Of a stretch of 39,291 bases of DNA, positions 20,100 to 27,970 are shown piece after piece. Below the pieces are notes generated by a model that searched no databases, was not told where the DNA came from, and saw only the letters and a list, made by a program, of their open reading frames with translations. The stretch covers positions 1-39,291 of the forward strand of contig RBWT01000067.1 of NCBI GenBank assembly GCA_004010275.1, in the 5' to 3' direction. The stretch comes from Streptomyces huasconensis (lineage in GTDB: Bacteria; Actinomycetota; Actinomycetes; Streptomycetales; Streptomycetaceae). The stretch's first letter is position 1. Each line of letters begins with the position of its first letter. The translations under genes were made by a program, and so were the position numbers.

Positions 20100-20176
20100 G
20101 CACGGCTCTTCCTGAGCACGGCTCTTCCTGAGCACGGCTCTTCCTGAGCACGGCTCCGCCTGAGTACGGCTCCTCC
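20097..20176. repeat. 16-bp tandem repeat, five units, beginning at the metE stop codon
   Basis: Units at 20097, 20113, 20129, 20145 and 20161 share TGAGCACGGCTCTTCC; the first three are identical and the last two diverge slightly, and a decayed sixth follows. Each unit holds a GAGC-ACG-GCTC mini-hairpin. The metE TGA (20097-20099) is the first three bases of unit one, and each later unit repeats TGA. It may help terminate the metE mRNA. Confidence 0.85.
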
Positions 20177-20408
20177 TGATACCGCTCCCCCACGTCCGGC
20201 GGGGCGACTCCGCGTGTGGTGCGGGCTCGCCTCGTCGGAGTGCGATGGCATTGCCGTCACCGTCAGCCGCGGCGGGGACGAAGGCTTCATCCGAGGCGAG
20301 CACTGGCAGGCCTTTGCGATTTCCGCAACTTCGCTTGCCGTACGCGTATCACGCGCGGCACCGTACGTCGTGTCAGAAGCCCCACGGAAGCACGCAGGAG
20401 GCCACCCG
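20177..20408. other. Intergenic region with no recognisable gene
   Basis: About 230 bases lie between the 16-bp repeats and the cupin start. No conserved protein signal is seen in any frame. It is somewhat AT-richer around 20310-20360 and has short GTACG repeats there, which could be the cupin promoter, but no clear -35/-10 pair stands out. CAGGAGG just before ATG 20409 is the cupin ribosome site. Confidence 0.5.
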
Positions 20409-20852
20409 ATGACCCGTCACGACACTGCTCGGTCCGCGGCCCACGCCGACGGCGAGGCGTCGCTCGGCAACCGTGTCCACCTGGTGCGGTCGACCGAACT
20501 GGACGGCTTCGCGGCTATCAGCGGCGGCACCGTCGGCTCCAGGAAGCTCTGGATGGGCAGGGTGGTGAACCCGCCGATGAGCGGGACGGACAACCACCAT
20601 CACGGTGACTCCGAGGCGGGCATCTACGTGGTCAGCGGCCACCCCGTGTTCGTCTACCACGACGGCACCCGGGAGGTCCGTCTCGCCGGGAACCCGGGGG
20701 ACTTCTTCCTCGTCCCCCCGTTCGTCCCGCACCGCGAGGAGAACCCGCACCCGACGGAACCCGCGGTCGTCGTCATCGCCCGTACCACCCAGGAGCCGGT
20801 CAAAGTGGCGGTGCCGGAGCTGTACCGGCACACGGTGGGGGAACCCGCGTAG
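20409..20852 (+). CDS. Small cupin-domain protein
   Basis: This is a 147-residue single-cupin protein. Cupin motif 1 is visible as NHHHGDSEAGIYVVSGH with three consecutive His and a Glu that can bind metal. Motif 2 is GNPGDFFLVPPFVPHREENP with the fourth His. Preceding strands include RKLWMGRVVNPPMSG. ATG 20409 has CAGGAGG 8 nt upstream. Such proteins act as metal-dependent dioxygenases, isomerases or binding proteins, and function here is not assignable. Its last 53 bases overlap tail-to-tail with the phosphopantetheinyl transferase gene on the other strand. Frame intact. Confidence 0.82.
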   Translation: MTRHDTARSAAHADGEASLGNRVHLVRSTELDGFAAISGGTVGSRKLWMGRVVNPPMSGTDNHHHGDSEAGIYVVSGHPVFVYHDGTREVRLAGNPGDFFLVPPFVPHREENPHPTEPAVVVIARTTQEPVKVAVPELYRHTVGEPA

Positions 20853-21490
20853 CGGCACCGGTCGAGGGGATGGCGCGCAACTCGACTGCCGTGGGGGCCG
20901 CCGAGGCCAGGGCCAGAGCCAGGACGTGGGCGTGGGGGGCGGCGGCAAGCAGGGCTGCGCAGAAGAGGTCCGGGTCGGCGGCCAGGAGGGTGAGGGCGGG
21001 CAAGGCGCCACGTGCGGGCGGCGGCCAGTGCTCGGGGACCGGCACCGGGCGGCGGAGGCCGCCGTCGCGGAGCCCCCGGCCGCGCGCGATGCCGACCGCC
21101 TCCTTCTGCGTCCACAGCCACAGGAACGCCGTGGCTCTCGCGGCCGGGGGAACGCCCCTCAGCCACTTTGCCTCGGCGGTGTCCAGCCGGCGTTCGGCCA
21201 GGCGCAGGGCCGGGGCGGGGCGTACGGCCTCGACGGTCTCCACGTCCACGCCGACCGGCCCCGCCGCGGCGAGGGCCACGGCCCAGATGCCGCGGCCGTG
21301 ACTGATGCTCACGTGCGGCGGGGCGGTGGGGCCGGTCAGCCGGGGACGGCCGCCCGGTTCGTGCGTCAGGCGGAACGCGTCGGCCGGCTTCCCGGTCAGC
21401 CGGGCCGCGCCGTGGAGCAGGGCGCGGTGGCGCGGCGCGCGCGTCGCCGGCCGTGAGCCCCCACAGCACGGTCGCGCCCGCGTCTCCCAC
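20800..21490 (-). CDS. Sfp-type 4'-phosphopantetheinyl transferase
   Basis: This enzyme adds the phosphopantetheine arm from CoA to carrier-domain serines and would activate the ACP and PCP domains here. Motifs are HVSISHGRGIWAVALA, GPVGVDVETVEAV (Mg-binding Asp) and FLWLWTQKEAVGIARGRGL (the WTxKEA signature). Upstream LLHGAARLTGKPADAFRLTH fits the N-terminal half. Start is GTG 21490 (VGDAGATVLWGLTAGDARA), only 7 nt after the glycosyltransferase stop, suggesting one transcript. The frame breaks near 21435, just before RHRALL. The C-terminus overlaps the cupin gene end by 53 nt. Length of about 230 residues is normal for the family. Confidence 0.85.
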
Positions 21491-21497
21491 GCCGGCC

Positions 21498-22778
21498 TCA
21501 GGCTTCCCGGTGGATGTGTTCCAGTGCCTTGACCGCGTTCTCCGCCCCGCTCTCCCCCCGCAGACTCTCCGCCAGGCGGCGGGTGTTGGCGGCGATCTCC
21601 GGGTCGGTGAGCGTGTGCCGCACCGCCGCCACGAGCCCTTCCACGGTGAGGTCGTTGTACGGCAGGGGCGCCGGGGCGACACCGAGGTCCCGCAGGTGGT
21701 CGCCCCACATCAGCTGTTCCTTGTGGAAGGGGCAGGCGACTTGCGGGATGCCTGCCTCCAGGGCCGCGTTCAGAGTGCCGGGGCCGCCGGCGTGCACGGC
21801 GGCGCGGACGCGGGGGAACAGCCAGTCGTACGGCACGTCGCTCTCGACCAGGACGTTCGTGGGCGGGTCGGTGATGCCGATGCCTCCCCAGCCGGTGACG
21901 ACCACCGCGCGCACGCCCAGGCGGCGCACCACCTCCAGCACCAGTTGTCCGGCCTCGTCCGGGTCGCCGTGGGCGAGGCTGCCGAAGCCGAAGAAGACCG
22001 GCGGCTCGCCGACCTCCAGGAAGCGCAGCAGTTCCGCCGAGGGCGGCCGGTTGGCGGGCAGGGTCCAGAAGCCGGTGGTGTGGACCCAGTCGGGCCACTC
22101 CGGGGCCGGTTCGAGGACGTGCGGGCTGAAGCCGTGCAGGACCGGGGTGGGCCGGCCGTCGGGGCGGTGCCGGAAGTCCAGGTAGTCCTCGCGGGGCGGC
22201 AGGCCCAGCGTCTCCGTACGCCAAGTGGAGATCATCTCGGCCAGCAGCGGATTGAGGGGTTCGCTGTGCGCCCGGGCGTGCTGCTCCAGGTTGTCCGGCC
22301 TGGCCTCCAGCGAGCCGAGCTGCGGGGGATAGCGGCGGGACGGGACGAGGTTGGGGTGGAGCGTGGCGAGCACGTTCGGGATGCCCAGTTTCTCGGCCAT
22401 CTGGTGCATGACCTGACGTGAATGGTGCGAGTGGACGAGCAGATCGGCCCCGCCGCGTGCCGCGTCCCAGAACTGCCCGAGCAGGATCGGATACGTCCTG
22501 GGCATGAATTCGCGGAATATCGCCTCGCGGGCCTTTCGGTATTCCTCGGATTCCGGGTCCGTCGTCAGCAGCAGTCTGCGGACGTCCGGCCGCTGGAGCA
22601 GTTTCACGCCCTCGTCGGTCACCGGGGCGAATGCCACACCGTACGACTCCGCGAAGGGCGCGAAGACGCTCGGGCCGACGAGGGTGGCGGTGTGCCCGGC
22701 GCGGTTGAGGGCGTGGGCGACGGCCAGGTAGGGCTGCAGGTCGCCACGCGTGCCATGGGAGTAGATGAGCACCTTCAC
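21498..22778 (-). CDS. GT1-family glycosyltransferase A (GT-B fold)
   Basis: This 426-residue GT-B enzyme resembles sterol/antibiotic glycosyltransferases. The N-terminal Rossmann domain starts VKVLIYSHGTRGDLQPYLAV and binds the acceptor. The C-terminal domain holds VRAVVVTGWGGIG, DVPYDWLFPRVRAAVHAGGP and GTLNAALEAGIPQVACPF, the nucleotide-sugar signature. The start is GTG 22778, because TAATGT (22791-22786) lies 7 nt upstream as a leaderless -10 and no ribosome site is seen. It is followed at 7 nt by the phosphopantetheinyl transferase gene. It is clearly paralogous to the divergent glycosyltransferase B over its whole length. Frame intact. It likely attaches the pathway deoxysugar or glucose; inferred. 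Confidence 0.9.
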   Translation of the reverse strand: MKVLIYSHGTRGDLQPYLAVAHALNRAGHTATLVGPSVFAPFAESYGVAFAPVTDEGVKLLQRPDVRRLLLTTDPESEEYRKAREAIFREFMPRTYPILLGQFWDAARGGADLLVHSHHSRQVMHQMAEKLGIPNVLATLHPNLVPSRRYPPQLGSLEARPDNLEQHARAHSEPLNPLLAEMISTWRTETLGLPPREDYLDFRHRPDGRPTPVLHGFSPHVLEPAPEWPDWVHTTGFWTLPANRPPSAELLRFLEVGEPPVFFGFGSLAHGDPDEAGQLVLEVVRRLGVRAVVVTGWGGIGITDPPTNVLVESDVPYDWLFPRVRAAVHAGGPGTLNAALEAGIPQVACPFHKEQLMWGDHLRDLGVAPAPLPYNDLTVEGLVAAVRHTLTDPEIAANTRRLAESLRGESGAENAVKALEHIHREA

Positions 22779-22785
22779 GCCGGCG

Positions 22786-22791
22786 ACATTA
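22786..22791 (-). promoter_or_regulatory. Leaderless-type -10 of glycosyltransferase A
   Basis: On the - strand TAATGT matches TANNNT and ends 7 nt before the GTG at 22778, with no Shine-Dalgarno sequence between. It lies in the 133-nt divergent gap between the two glycosyltransferase genes. Confidence 0.5.
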
Positions 22792-22911
22792 GGGGCGCCG
22801 GGCCGTGGCCGGCTGGACGCCGTCTGCACGCGGAAAGCTGCCTCTTGTCGGGGTCGTGGCGGTCGATGAGCATGACCGTGATCCACGTCGTCCACCAATG
22901 GAGGAGGCCGA

Positions 22912-24206
22912 ATGAAGGCTCTGGTGTACTGCCACGGGAGCCGTGGGGACGTACAGCCGTATCTGGCCCTGGCCCACGCCCTGAATCAGGCGGGGCACTC
23001 CGCGACCCTGGTGGCGCCGAGGCTCTTCGCTCCTTTCGCCGCCGCGTACGACGTGGACTTCGCCGGTCTGGACGACTGGTCCATCACGCTGTGGCGCAGG
23101 CCCGAGGTCCGCAGGCTGCGCTGGACGAGCGACCGCCGCACGCCGGAGACGGAGCGCCGAAGGGCCGCCCTCAAGCAGGAGGCGATGGACCGCTATCCGA
23201 TCATCCTGAAGGACATGTGGGAGGCGGCGGCCGACGGCGCCGACATCATCGTCCACTCGCAGGCGTCACGCGAACAGATAGCCCAGATCGCGGAGAAGCT
23301 GGGCGTCCCGAACGTGTTCGCGGTGCTCTACCCCAACTTCGTTGTCTCGCGCCGGTATCCGGCCTTCGGCCGGCTGTCGGACGTCTTCAGCGACCAAGTC
23401 GACGAAAGCGGGGCGGACCCGTACAGCTACATCCCGCCCCAGCTGATCACGACGATCGAGCAGTGGCGGTCGCAGACGCTCGGGCTGCCGCCCCGCGAAG
23501 GGTTCCTGGACTTCCGCCACCGGGCCGACGGCAGCCCCACCCCGGTGCTGCACATCTTCAGTCCGCACGTGATCCCGCCCGCGGACGACTGGCCCGACAC
23601 CGTGCACACCGCGGGTTTCTGGCATCTGCCGCCGGCTCCTGGCTGGCGGCCGCCGGACGACCTCGTGCGTTTCTTGGAGGCCGGTGAGAAGCCGGTGTTC
23701 GTGGGCTTCGGCAGCACCCTGAGCCCCGACCCGCAGGCGACGGCCAGGGTCGTCCTCGAAGGCGTCCGCGCGTCCGGGCAGCGGGCTGTGGTCGTCGAGG
23801 GCTGGGGCGGCATCCAGGTCACCGACTACGGCGAGGACATCCTCACCGTCAAGGACGTGCCGTACGCGTGGCTGCTGCCCCGGGTGCGCGCGGTGGTCCA
23901 CGCCGGCGGGCCAGGCTCGTACAACGACGCGCTGCGCGCCGGAATCCCCCAGGTCATCTGCGCGTTCGAGACGAACCAGCGGATGTGGGGCGAGCACCTG
24001 CACCGCCTGGGCGTCGCACCGCCCCCTGTCATGCAGCGCGAACTGACGCCCGAGGGGCTCGCCGCCGACATCCGGCACGCGGTGACGGACCCGGGGATCG
24101 CGGCCGCCGCCGCCCGCTTCGGCACGCTGCTCGCGCAGAGGACGGCCTGGGGGCGGCGGTCCGCGTCCTGGGTAAGGTGCACGCCGAGGGGGTACGGGGG
24201 CGCTGA
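22912..24206 (+). CDS. GT1-family glycosyltransferase B (GT-B fold)
   Basis: This glycosyltransferase of about 431 residues diverges from its paralogue. It starts MKALVYCHGSRGDVQPYLAL at ATG 22912 with GGAGGAGG upstream. Acceptor-domain motifs include VPNVFAVLYPNFVVSRRYP and LGLPPREGFLDFRHRADG, both mirrored in glycosyltransferase A. The donor-binding signature is LLPRVRAVVHAGGPGSYNDA, then LRAGIPQVICAF. The final residues lose frame near 24140; the natural end is probably EDGLGAAVRVLGKVHAEG with TGA at 24204-24206. Sugar donor and acceptor are unknown. Adjacency to deoxysugar genes supports a role in decorating the NRPS/PKS product. Confidence 0.88.
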
Positions 24207-24308
24207 CGCCGCCCCGCCGTTCGCGGCAGGCCGCACGTCAGGCGGACGTCCGTACCCGGTGACCTTGCAGGGGCCCCCCGGCCGCCCCGCCCGTGACCGG
24301 CCTGACGC
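24207..24308. other. Short convergent gap
   Basis: This 102-nt gap separates convergent glycosyltransferase B and the nucleotidyltransferase. It contains a C/G run (GGGGCCCCCCGGCCGCCCCG) that could form part of a terminator, but no clean long stem was found. No gene is seen. Confidence 0.4.
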
Positions 24309-25367
24309 TCACGGGGAGAGCTGCACCTTGCAGTGGTCGCCGAGGACGAGGCGGTGCGTGGCGGGAGCGGCGGGGGTGACTTCCACGTGGCGGCCGATGA
24401 GGGACGCCTCGATGCGGCCCACGCCGGTGATCGAGGAGCCGGGAAGCACGATCGAGGACTCGATCTCGCTGTCCTCGACGTGACACCGCTCGGCGATCGC
24501 CGTGTACGGGCCCACCCGGCATCCCGGTGATCACCGTGTCGGCGCCGACGGCCACCGGGCCCACGATCCGCGAGCCGCGCACCACGGCGCCCGCCGCGAT
24601 CCGCACCCGGCCGACGAGTTCCGTGGCCGCGTCCACGTCCCCGGCCACCAGGGGCTCCACGGACTCCAGTGCGACCCGGTTGGCGTCGAGGAGGTCCGCG
24701 ACGTTGCCGGTGTCCTTCCAGTAACCGGCGTGGGTCGTGGAACGAACGTCCGCGCCCTGGTCGATCAGCCACTGGAGGGCGTGGGTGATCTCCAGTTCGC
24801 CGCGCCAGGAGGGGACGATGGCGCGCACCGCCTCATGGACCGCCGGGGTGAACACGTAGACGCCGACGACGACGTGGTCCCCCTTGGGCACGGCCGGCTT
24901 CTCCTCGAGGCCCCTCACCCGTCCCGCCGCATCCAGTTCGGCGACGCCGAAGCCGGCGGGTCGTCCCGCGCGAGCAGCAGCTGTGCGGCCGGACGTGCGC
25001 GGCGGAAGTCGGCCACGAGGTCCGTGATGCCGCCGCGCAGGTAGTTGTCGCCGAGGTACATCACGAAGTCGTCGTCGCCGAGGAAGTCGCGGGCCGTGAG
25101 CACGGCGTGGGCGAGGCCCAGCGGCTCCCCCTGGGGGATGTAGGTGATGTCGAGGTTCACCGAGTCGTCGGCCGCGACGGCGGCGCGGATCTCGTCCGCC
25201 GTCCCCCCGACGACGACGCCGACCTCTTTGATGTCGGCGTCCGCCACGTCGCGCAGGACGTGGAAGAGCACCGGCCGATTGGCGATCGGGACCAGCTGCT
25301 TGGCGGACGAGTGGGTGAGCGGCCGCAGCCGTGTGCCCGTGCCGCCCGCGAGGACGAGGGCCTTCAC
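24309..25367 (-). CDS. Glucose-1-phosphate thymidylyltransferase (RmlA-long/StrD type)
   Basis: This enzyme couples glucose-1-phosphate to dTTP, giving dTDP-glucose, the first step of deoxysugar synthesis. The start VKALVLAGGTGTRLRPLTHS has the nucleotide-binding GGxGTRL motif, followed by SAKQLVPIANRPVLFHVL, FVMYLGDNYLRGGI and WKDTGNVADLLDANR. A left-handed beta-helix tail (RIVGPVAVGADTVITG, SIVLPGSSITGVGRIE) marks the long StrD-like subgroup of about 355 residues. GTG 25367 is supported by GGGAGA and by homology. The frame breaks near 24957, where one base joins ARDDP to GFGVAELDAAGRVRGLEEKP, and near 24520. It is third in the leftward MbtH-oxygenase-RmlA operon. Confidence 0.9.
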
Positions 25368-25401
25368 CCGAGGTTCTCCCCGCCGTGCCGGTGCCGGGGA
25401 G

Positions 25402-26277
25402 TCACGTCCATGAGACCACCGTGCGGTCGTCGATGAACCCGAAGATCCCCGCCAGCGACGTGCGCCGGCTGCCGGGGTCGGCGTTGGGCTCCACGGCGTG
25501 CACATGGGAGCCGTTGAAGATGTAGACGTCTCCCGGGTGGACGTCGATCCGTCGGCACTCGATGCCCTCGAGGGTCCGGGGCGGGTACGGGGAGCCCGTG
25601 TGGTGCAGGCCCAGCCGCCGCTTGGACGCGTCGTCCGGCTGGATGTTCCACACCAGCAGCCGGCCGCCGTCGCCGTTCTCCAGGCAGATGTTGAGGGCGC
25701 AGACCTCGTCGTCGACCACCCGCTGGATCTCGAAGTCCGCCTGCCGGGGCTCGGTGCACTGGGAGCGGTCCTCGTGCGGGTCCAGGGCGTACCGGCCGTC
25801 GCCGTGCCAGGAGCGCAGCAGGCCGCGGGAGGCGGCGCGTCCCCGGTGGCGGGCGAGCGCACGTCCACCGCCTTCGGGGGCGAGTTCGTCGGCCAGCCCC
25901 GTGTAGAAGGCGGTCAGCGGGTCGTCGGGCAGGTCGAGCACCTTGTCGAGGGCGGCGGCGCGCGTTCGGACTCGTCCAGGTAGTGCTCGGTGGTCTTGTG
26001 GTAGTGGTACGCGCCGAGGTGGTGGCTGGGCGCCTCGGTGCTGCGCCGCTCCCGGTCCGGGCTGTCCCAGAACCGGGTCGGCGAGTTCGGCGTAGAGGTC
26101 GCGCGCGACCATGCCGCGGAAGATGACGCCCGCGCGGCGGCCGCGCAGGACGTCGACGACCAGCCGGGGGCGGAAGTCGCGGTGTTCGGGGAAGCTGAAG
26201 TAGTCGGCGTCGCCGCTCCAGCCGGTGACGGTGCGGCTCGGCGGGGCCTGGAGCGGCCCGTCCCCCGCCCCTGTCAT
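25402..26277 (-). CDS. 2-oxoglutarate/Fe(II) oxygenase-like protein (frame breaks)
   Basis: This protein of about 293 residues has a C-terminal half with the double-stranded beta-helix look of 2OG-Fe(II) oxygenases. Its features are EVCALNICLENGDGGRLLVW, a turn before GDVYIFNGSHVHAVEPN (the likely distal metal His) and RRTSLAGIFGF (the Arg that usually binds 2-oxoglutarate). I cannot place the first HxD pair with confidence. The middle, rebuilt across breaks near 26080 and 25960, reads TRFWDSPDRERRSTEAPSHH and LGAYHYHKTTEHYLDESERA. ATG 26277 overlaps the MbtH stop as ATGA, so translation is coupled. A hydroxylase acting on a carrier-bound or peptide residue is plausible. Oxygenase identity is moderate. 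Confidence 0.6.
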   Translation of the reverse strand: MTGAGDGPLQAPPSRTVTGWSGDADYFSFPEHRDFRPRLVVDVLRGRRAGVIFRGMVARDLYAELADPVLGQPGPGAAQHRGAQPPPRRVPLPQDHRALPGRVRTRAAALDKVLDLPDDPLTAFYTGLADELAPEGGGRALARHRGRAASRGLLRSWHGDGRYALDPHEDRSQCTEPRQADFEIQRVVDDEVCALNICLENGDGGRLLVWNIQPDDASKRRLGLHHTGSPYPPRTLEGIECRRIDVHPGDVYIFNGSHVHAVEPNADPGSRRTSLAGIFGFIDDRTVVSWT

Positions 26278-26486
26278 CGGCCGCCCATCTGCTCGATGAG
26301 GCTCTTGGGCCGCATGTCGGTCCAGTGCTCCTCGATGTAGTCGAGGCAGGCCTGGCGGCTGTCCTCCGCGTGGACGACCGTCCAGCCGTCCGGCACCTCG
26401 GCGAAGACCGGCCAGAGCGAGTGCTGGCCCTCGTGGTTGACCAGCACAACATACCGGCCGTCAGGGTTCTCGAACGGGTTCGTCAT
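26274..26486 (-). CDS. MbtH-like NRPS accessory protein
   Basis: This 70-residue protein binds adenylation domains and is needed for activity or folding of many actinobacterial NRPSs. The full signature is present: NPFENPDGRYVVLVNHEGQH, then SLWPVFAEVPDGWTVVH and a C-terminal CLDYIEEHWTDMRPKSL. ATG 26486 has AAGGGAG 8 nt upstream. It starts the leftward operon MbtH, oxygenase, nucleotidyltransferase, with a 4-nt overlap to the oxygenase. Its natural partner here is the NRPS at the right end of the window. Frame intact. Confidence 0.96.
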   Translation of the reverse strand: MTNPFENPDGRYVVLVNHEGQHSLWPVFAEVPDGWTVVHAEDSRQACLDYIEEHWTDMRPKSLIEQMGGR

Positions 26487-26764
26487 GCGGGCACTCCCTT
26501 GGGTCTGTGTCCTGATATCGCGAGAGTCATGGAACGCGAGCGTGGAACGCGAGGGTCATGGAATTCGAATGGTGCCCGACTCGGGTGTGTTCCGGCTGTA
26601 CCCGGCCTGTACGCGAAACTGCCGTCGAAATCCATCGGCATTTCTGCCAACATGACGCTCCGGTACGGGAGTTGCCGTCCCGTGGGCTCTGCCGCCCTTC
26701 CCATTCCCCGATCAGTGCGACCGCGGCCGCGTGGAATGGAGAGGCGAATATACAGGGGAGCGTT
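26487..26764. promoter_or_regulatory. Divergent promoter region with short direct repeats
   Basis: These 278 bases separate MbtH from the DesI-like gene and are AT-richer than their flanks, as expected for promoters. TGGAACGCGAG occurs at 26530-26540 and 26543-26553, and GAG.GTCATGGA at 26522-26533 and 26551-26562, a nested direct-repeat pair close to the MbtH start. These could be a regulator site. No protein-coding signal is convincing. Confidence 0.4.
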
Positions 26765-27970
26765 GTGAAACTGACCACCGGCGATCTCGCGATATTCGGC
26801 GGCGTGCACGCCTTTCTGCGGCCCTTGTACGTCGGCTCCCCCAACGCGGTCGACCGTGACCGTCTGTTCGACCGGCTCAACTGGGCGCTGGACAACCAGT
26901 GGCTGTCCAACAGCGGTCCGCTGGCCGTGGAGTTCGAGGCCAGGACCGCCGAACTCGCCGGTGTGCGCAACTCCGTCGCCACCTGCAACGCGACGGTCGC
27001 GCTCCAGATGCTCTGCCACGCCCTGGAGCTGACCGGCGAGGTGATCATGCCCTCGCTGACGTTCGCCGCGACCGCGCACGCCGCGCGCTGGGTCGGGCTC
27101 GACCCGGTGTTCGTGGACGTCGACCCGCTGAGCGGTCAACTGGACCCCGCCCTCGTGGCCGAGGCGGTCGGCCCGCTCACCTCGGCGATCCTCGGCGTGC
27201 ACCTGTGGGGCCGGACCTGCCGGGCCCCGGAGCTGGAGAAGGTCGCATCCGACCACGGGCTTCCGCTGTTCTTCGACGCGGCGCACGCCATCGGGTGCAC
27301 GCTCGGCGGGCAACCGGTCGCCTCTTTCGGCGTCGGCGTCGTCTTCTCCTTCCATCCGACCAAGGTGGTCGCCGGGTTCGAGGGCGGCGCGATCGTGACC
27401 GACGACGACGCCCTGGCCGGGCGTTGCGCAGTCTGCGCAACTTCGGGCTGGGGCCGGGGGCCGGCAGCCCGGCGGGCGGCACCAACGGCAAGATGAGCGA
27501 GGCCACCGCGGCCATGGCGCTGACGTCGCTCGACGGGTTCGAGCGGGCGGTGGCCCACAACCGGTCGAACTTCGACGCCTACGCCGCGGGCCTGGACCGG
27601 GTCCCCGGCGTGCGGCTGCTGCCGCACGACCCGTCGGAGTCACGCAACTACCAGTACGTGATCGTCGAGATCGACGAGTACCGCGGCGGGGATCGACCGG
27701 GACCTCGTCCTCAGGATTCTGCAGAGCGAGAACGTCATGGCGAAGCCGTACTTCTCCCCCGCCTGCCATGAACTGGAGCCCTACCGGTCCGGCCGCACCT
27801 TCCGGCTCCCGCACACCGAACGGTTCGCCGGGCGCGTGCTGGCCCTGCCCACCGGTACGGCCGTGTCGCGCGAGAGCATCCGCAGGATCTGCGACGTGCT
27901 GCGGCTGGTCGTCTCCCGCAGCGATGAAGTGACCTCCCGTTGGCAGCAGATGAAGGGACGACCCGCATGA
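26765..27970 (+). CDS. DesI/EryCIV-like dTDP-sugar C-4 aminotransferase (frame breaks)
   Basis: This PLP-dependent DegT/DnrJ/EryC1 enzyme would aminate dTDP-4-keto-6-deoxyglucose at C-4, the step that precedes DesII. It closely follows DesI as I remember it: LAIFGGVHAFLRPLYVG, ALDNQWLSNSGPL, VATCNATVALQMLCHALELT, GEVIMPSLTFAATAHA, LFFDAAHAIGC and the Schiff-base Lys in VFSFHPTKVVAGFEGGA. Later parts are GGTNGKMSEATAAMALTSLD and YFSPACHELEPYRSG. GTG 26765 has GGGGAG upstream. The frame breaks near 27422 and 27690. The stop overlaps the next ATG as ATGA, so it is coupled to the DesII-like gene. Family certain; exact pathway role strongly supported by its neighbour. Confidence 0.92.

Noticed and set aside
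20097..20180. Possible CRISPR or integration site at the 16-bp repeats
   Set aside because: Units are contiguous, too short for CRISPR repeats, and no integrase or tRNA end is present.
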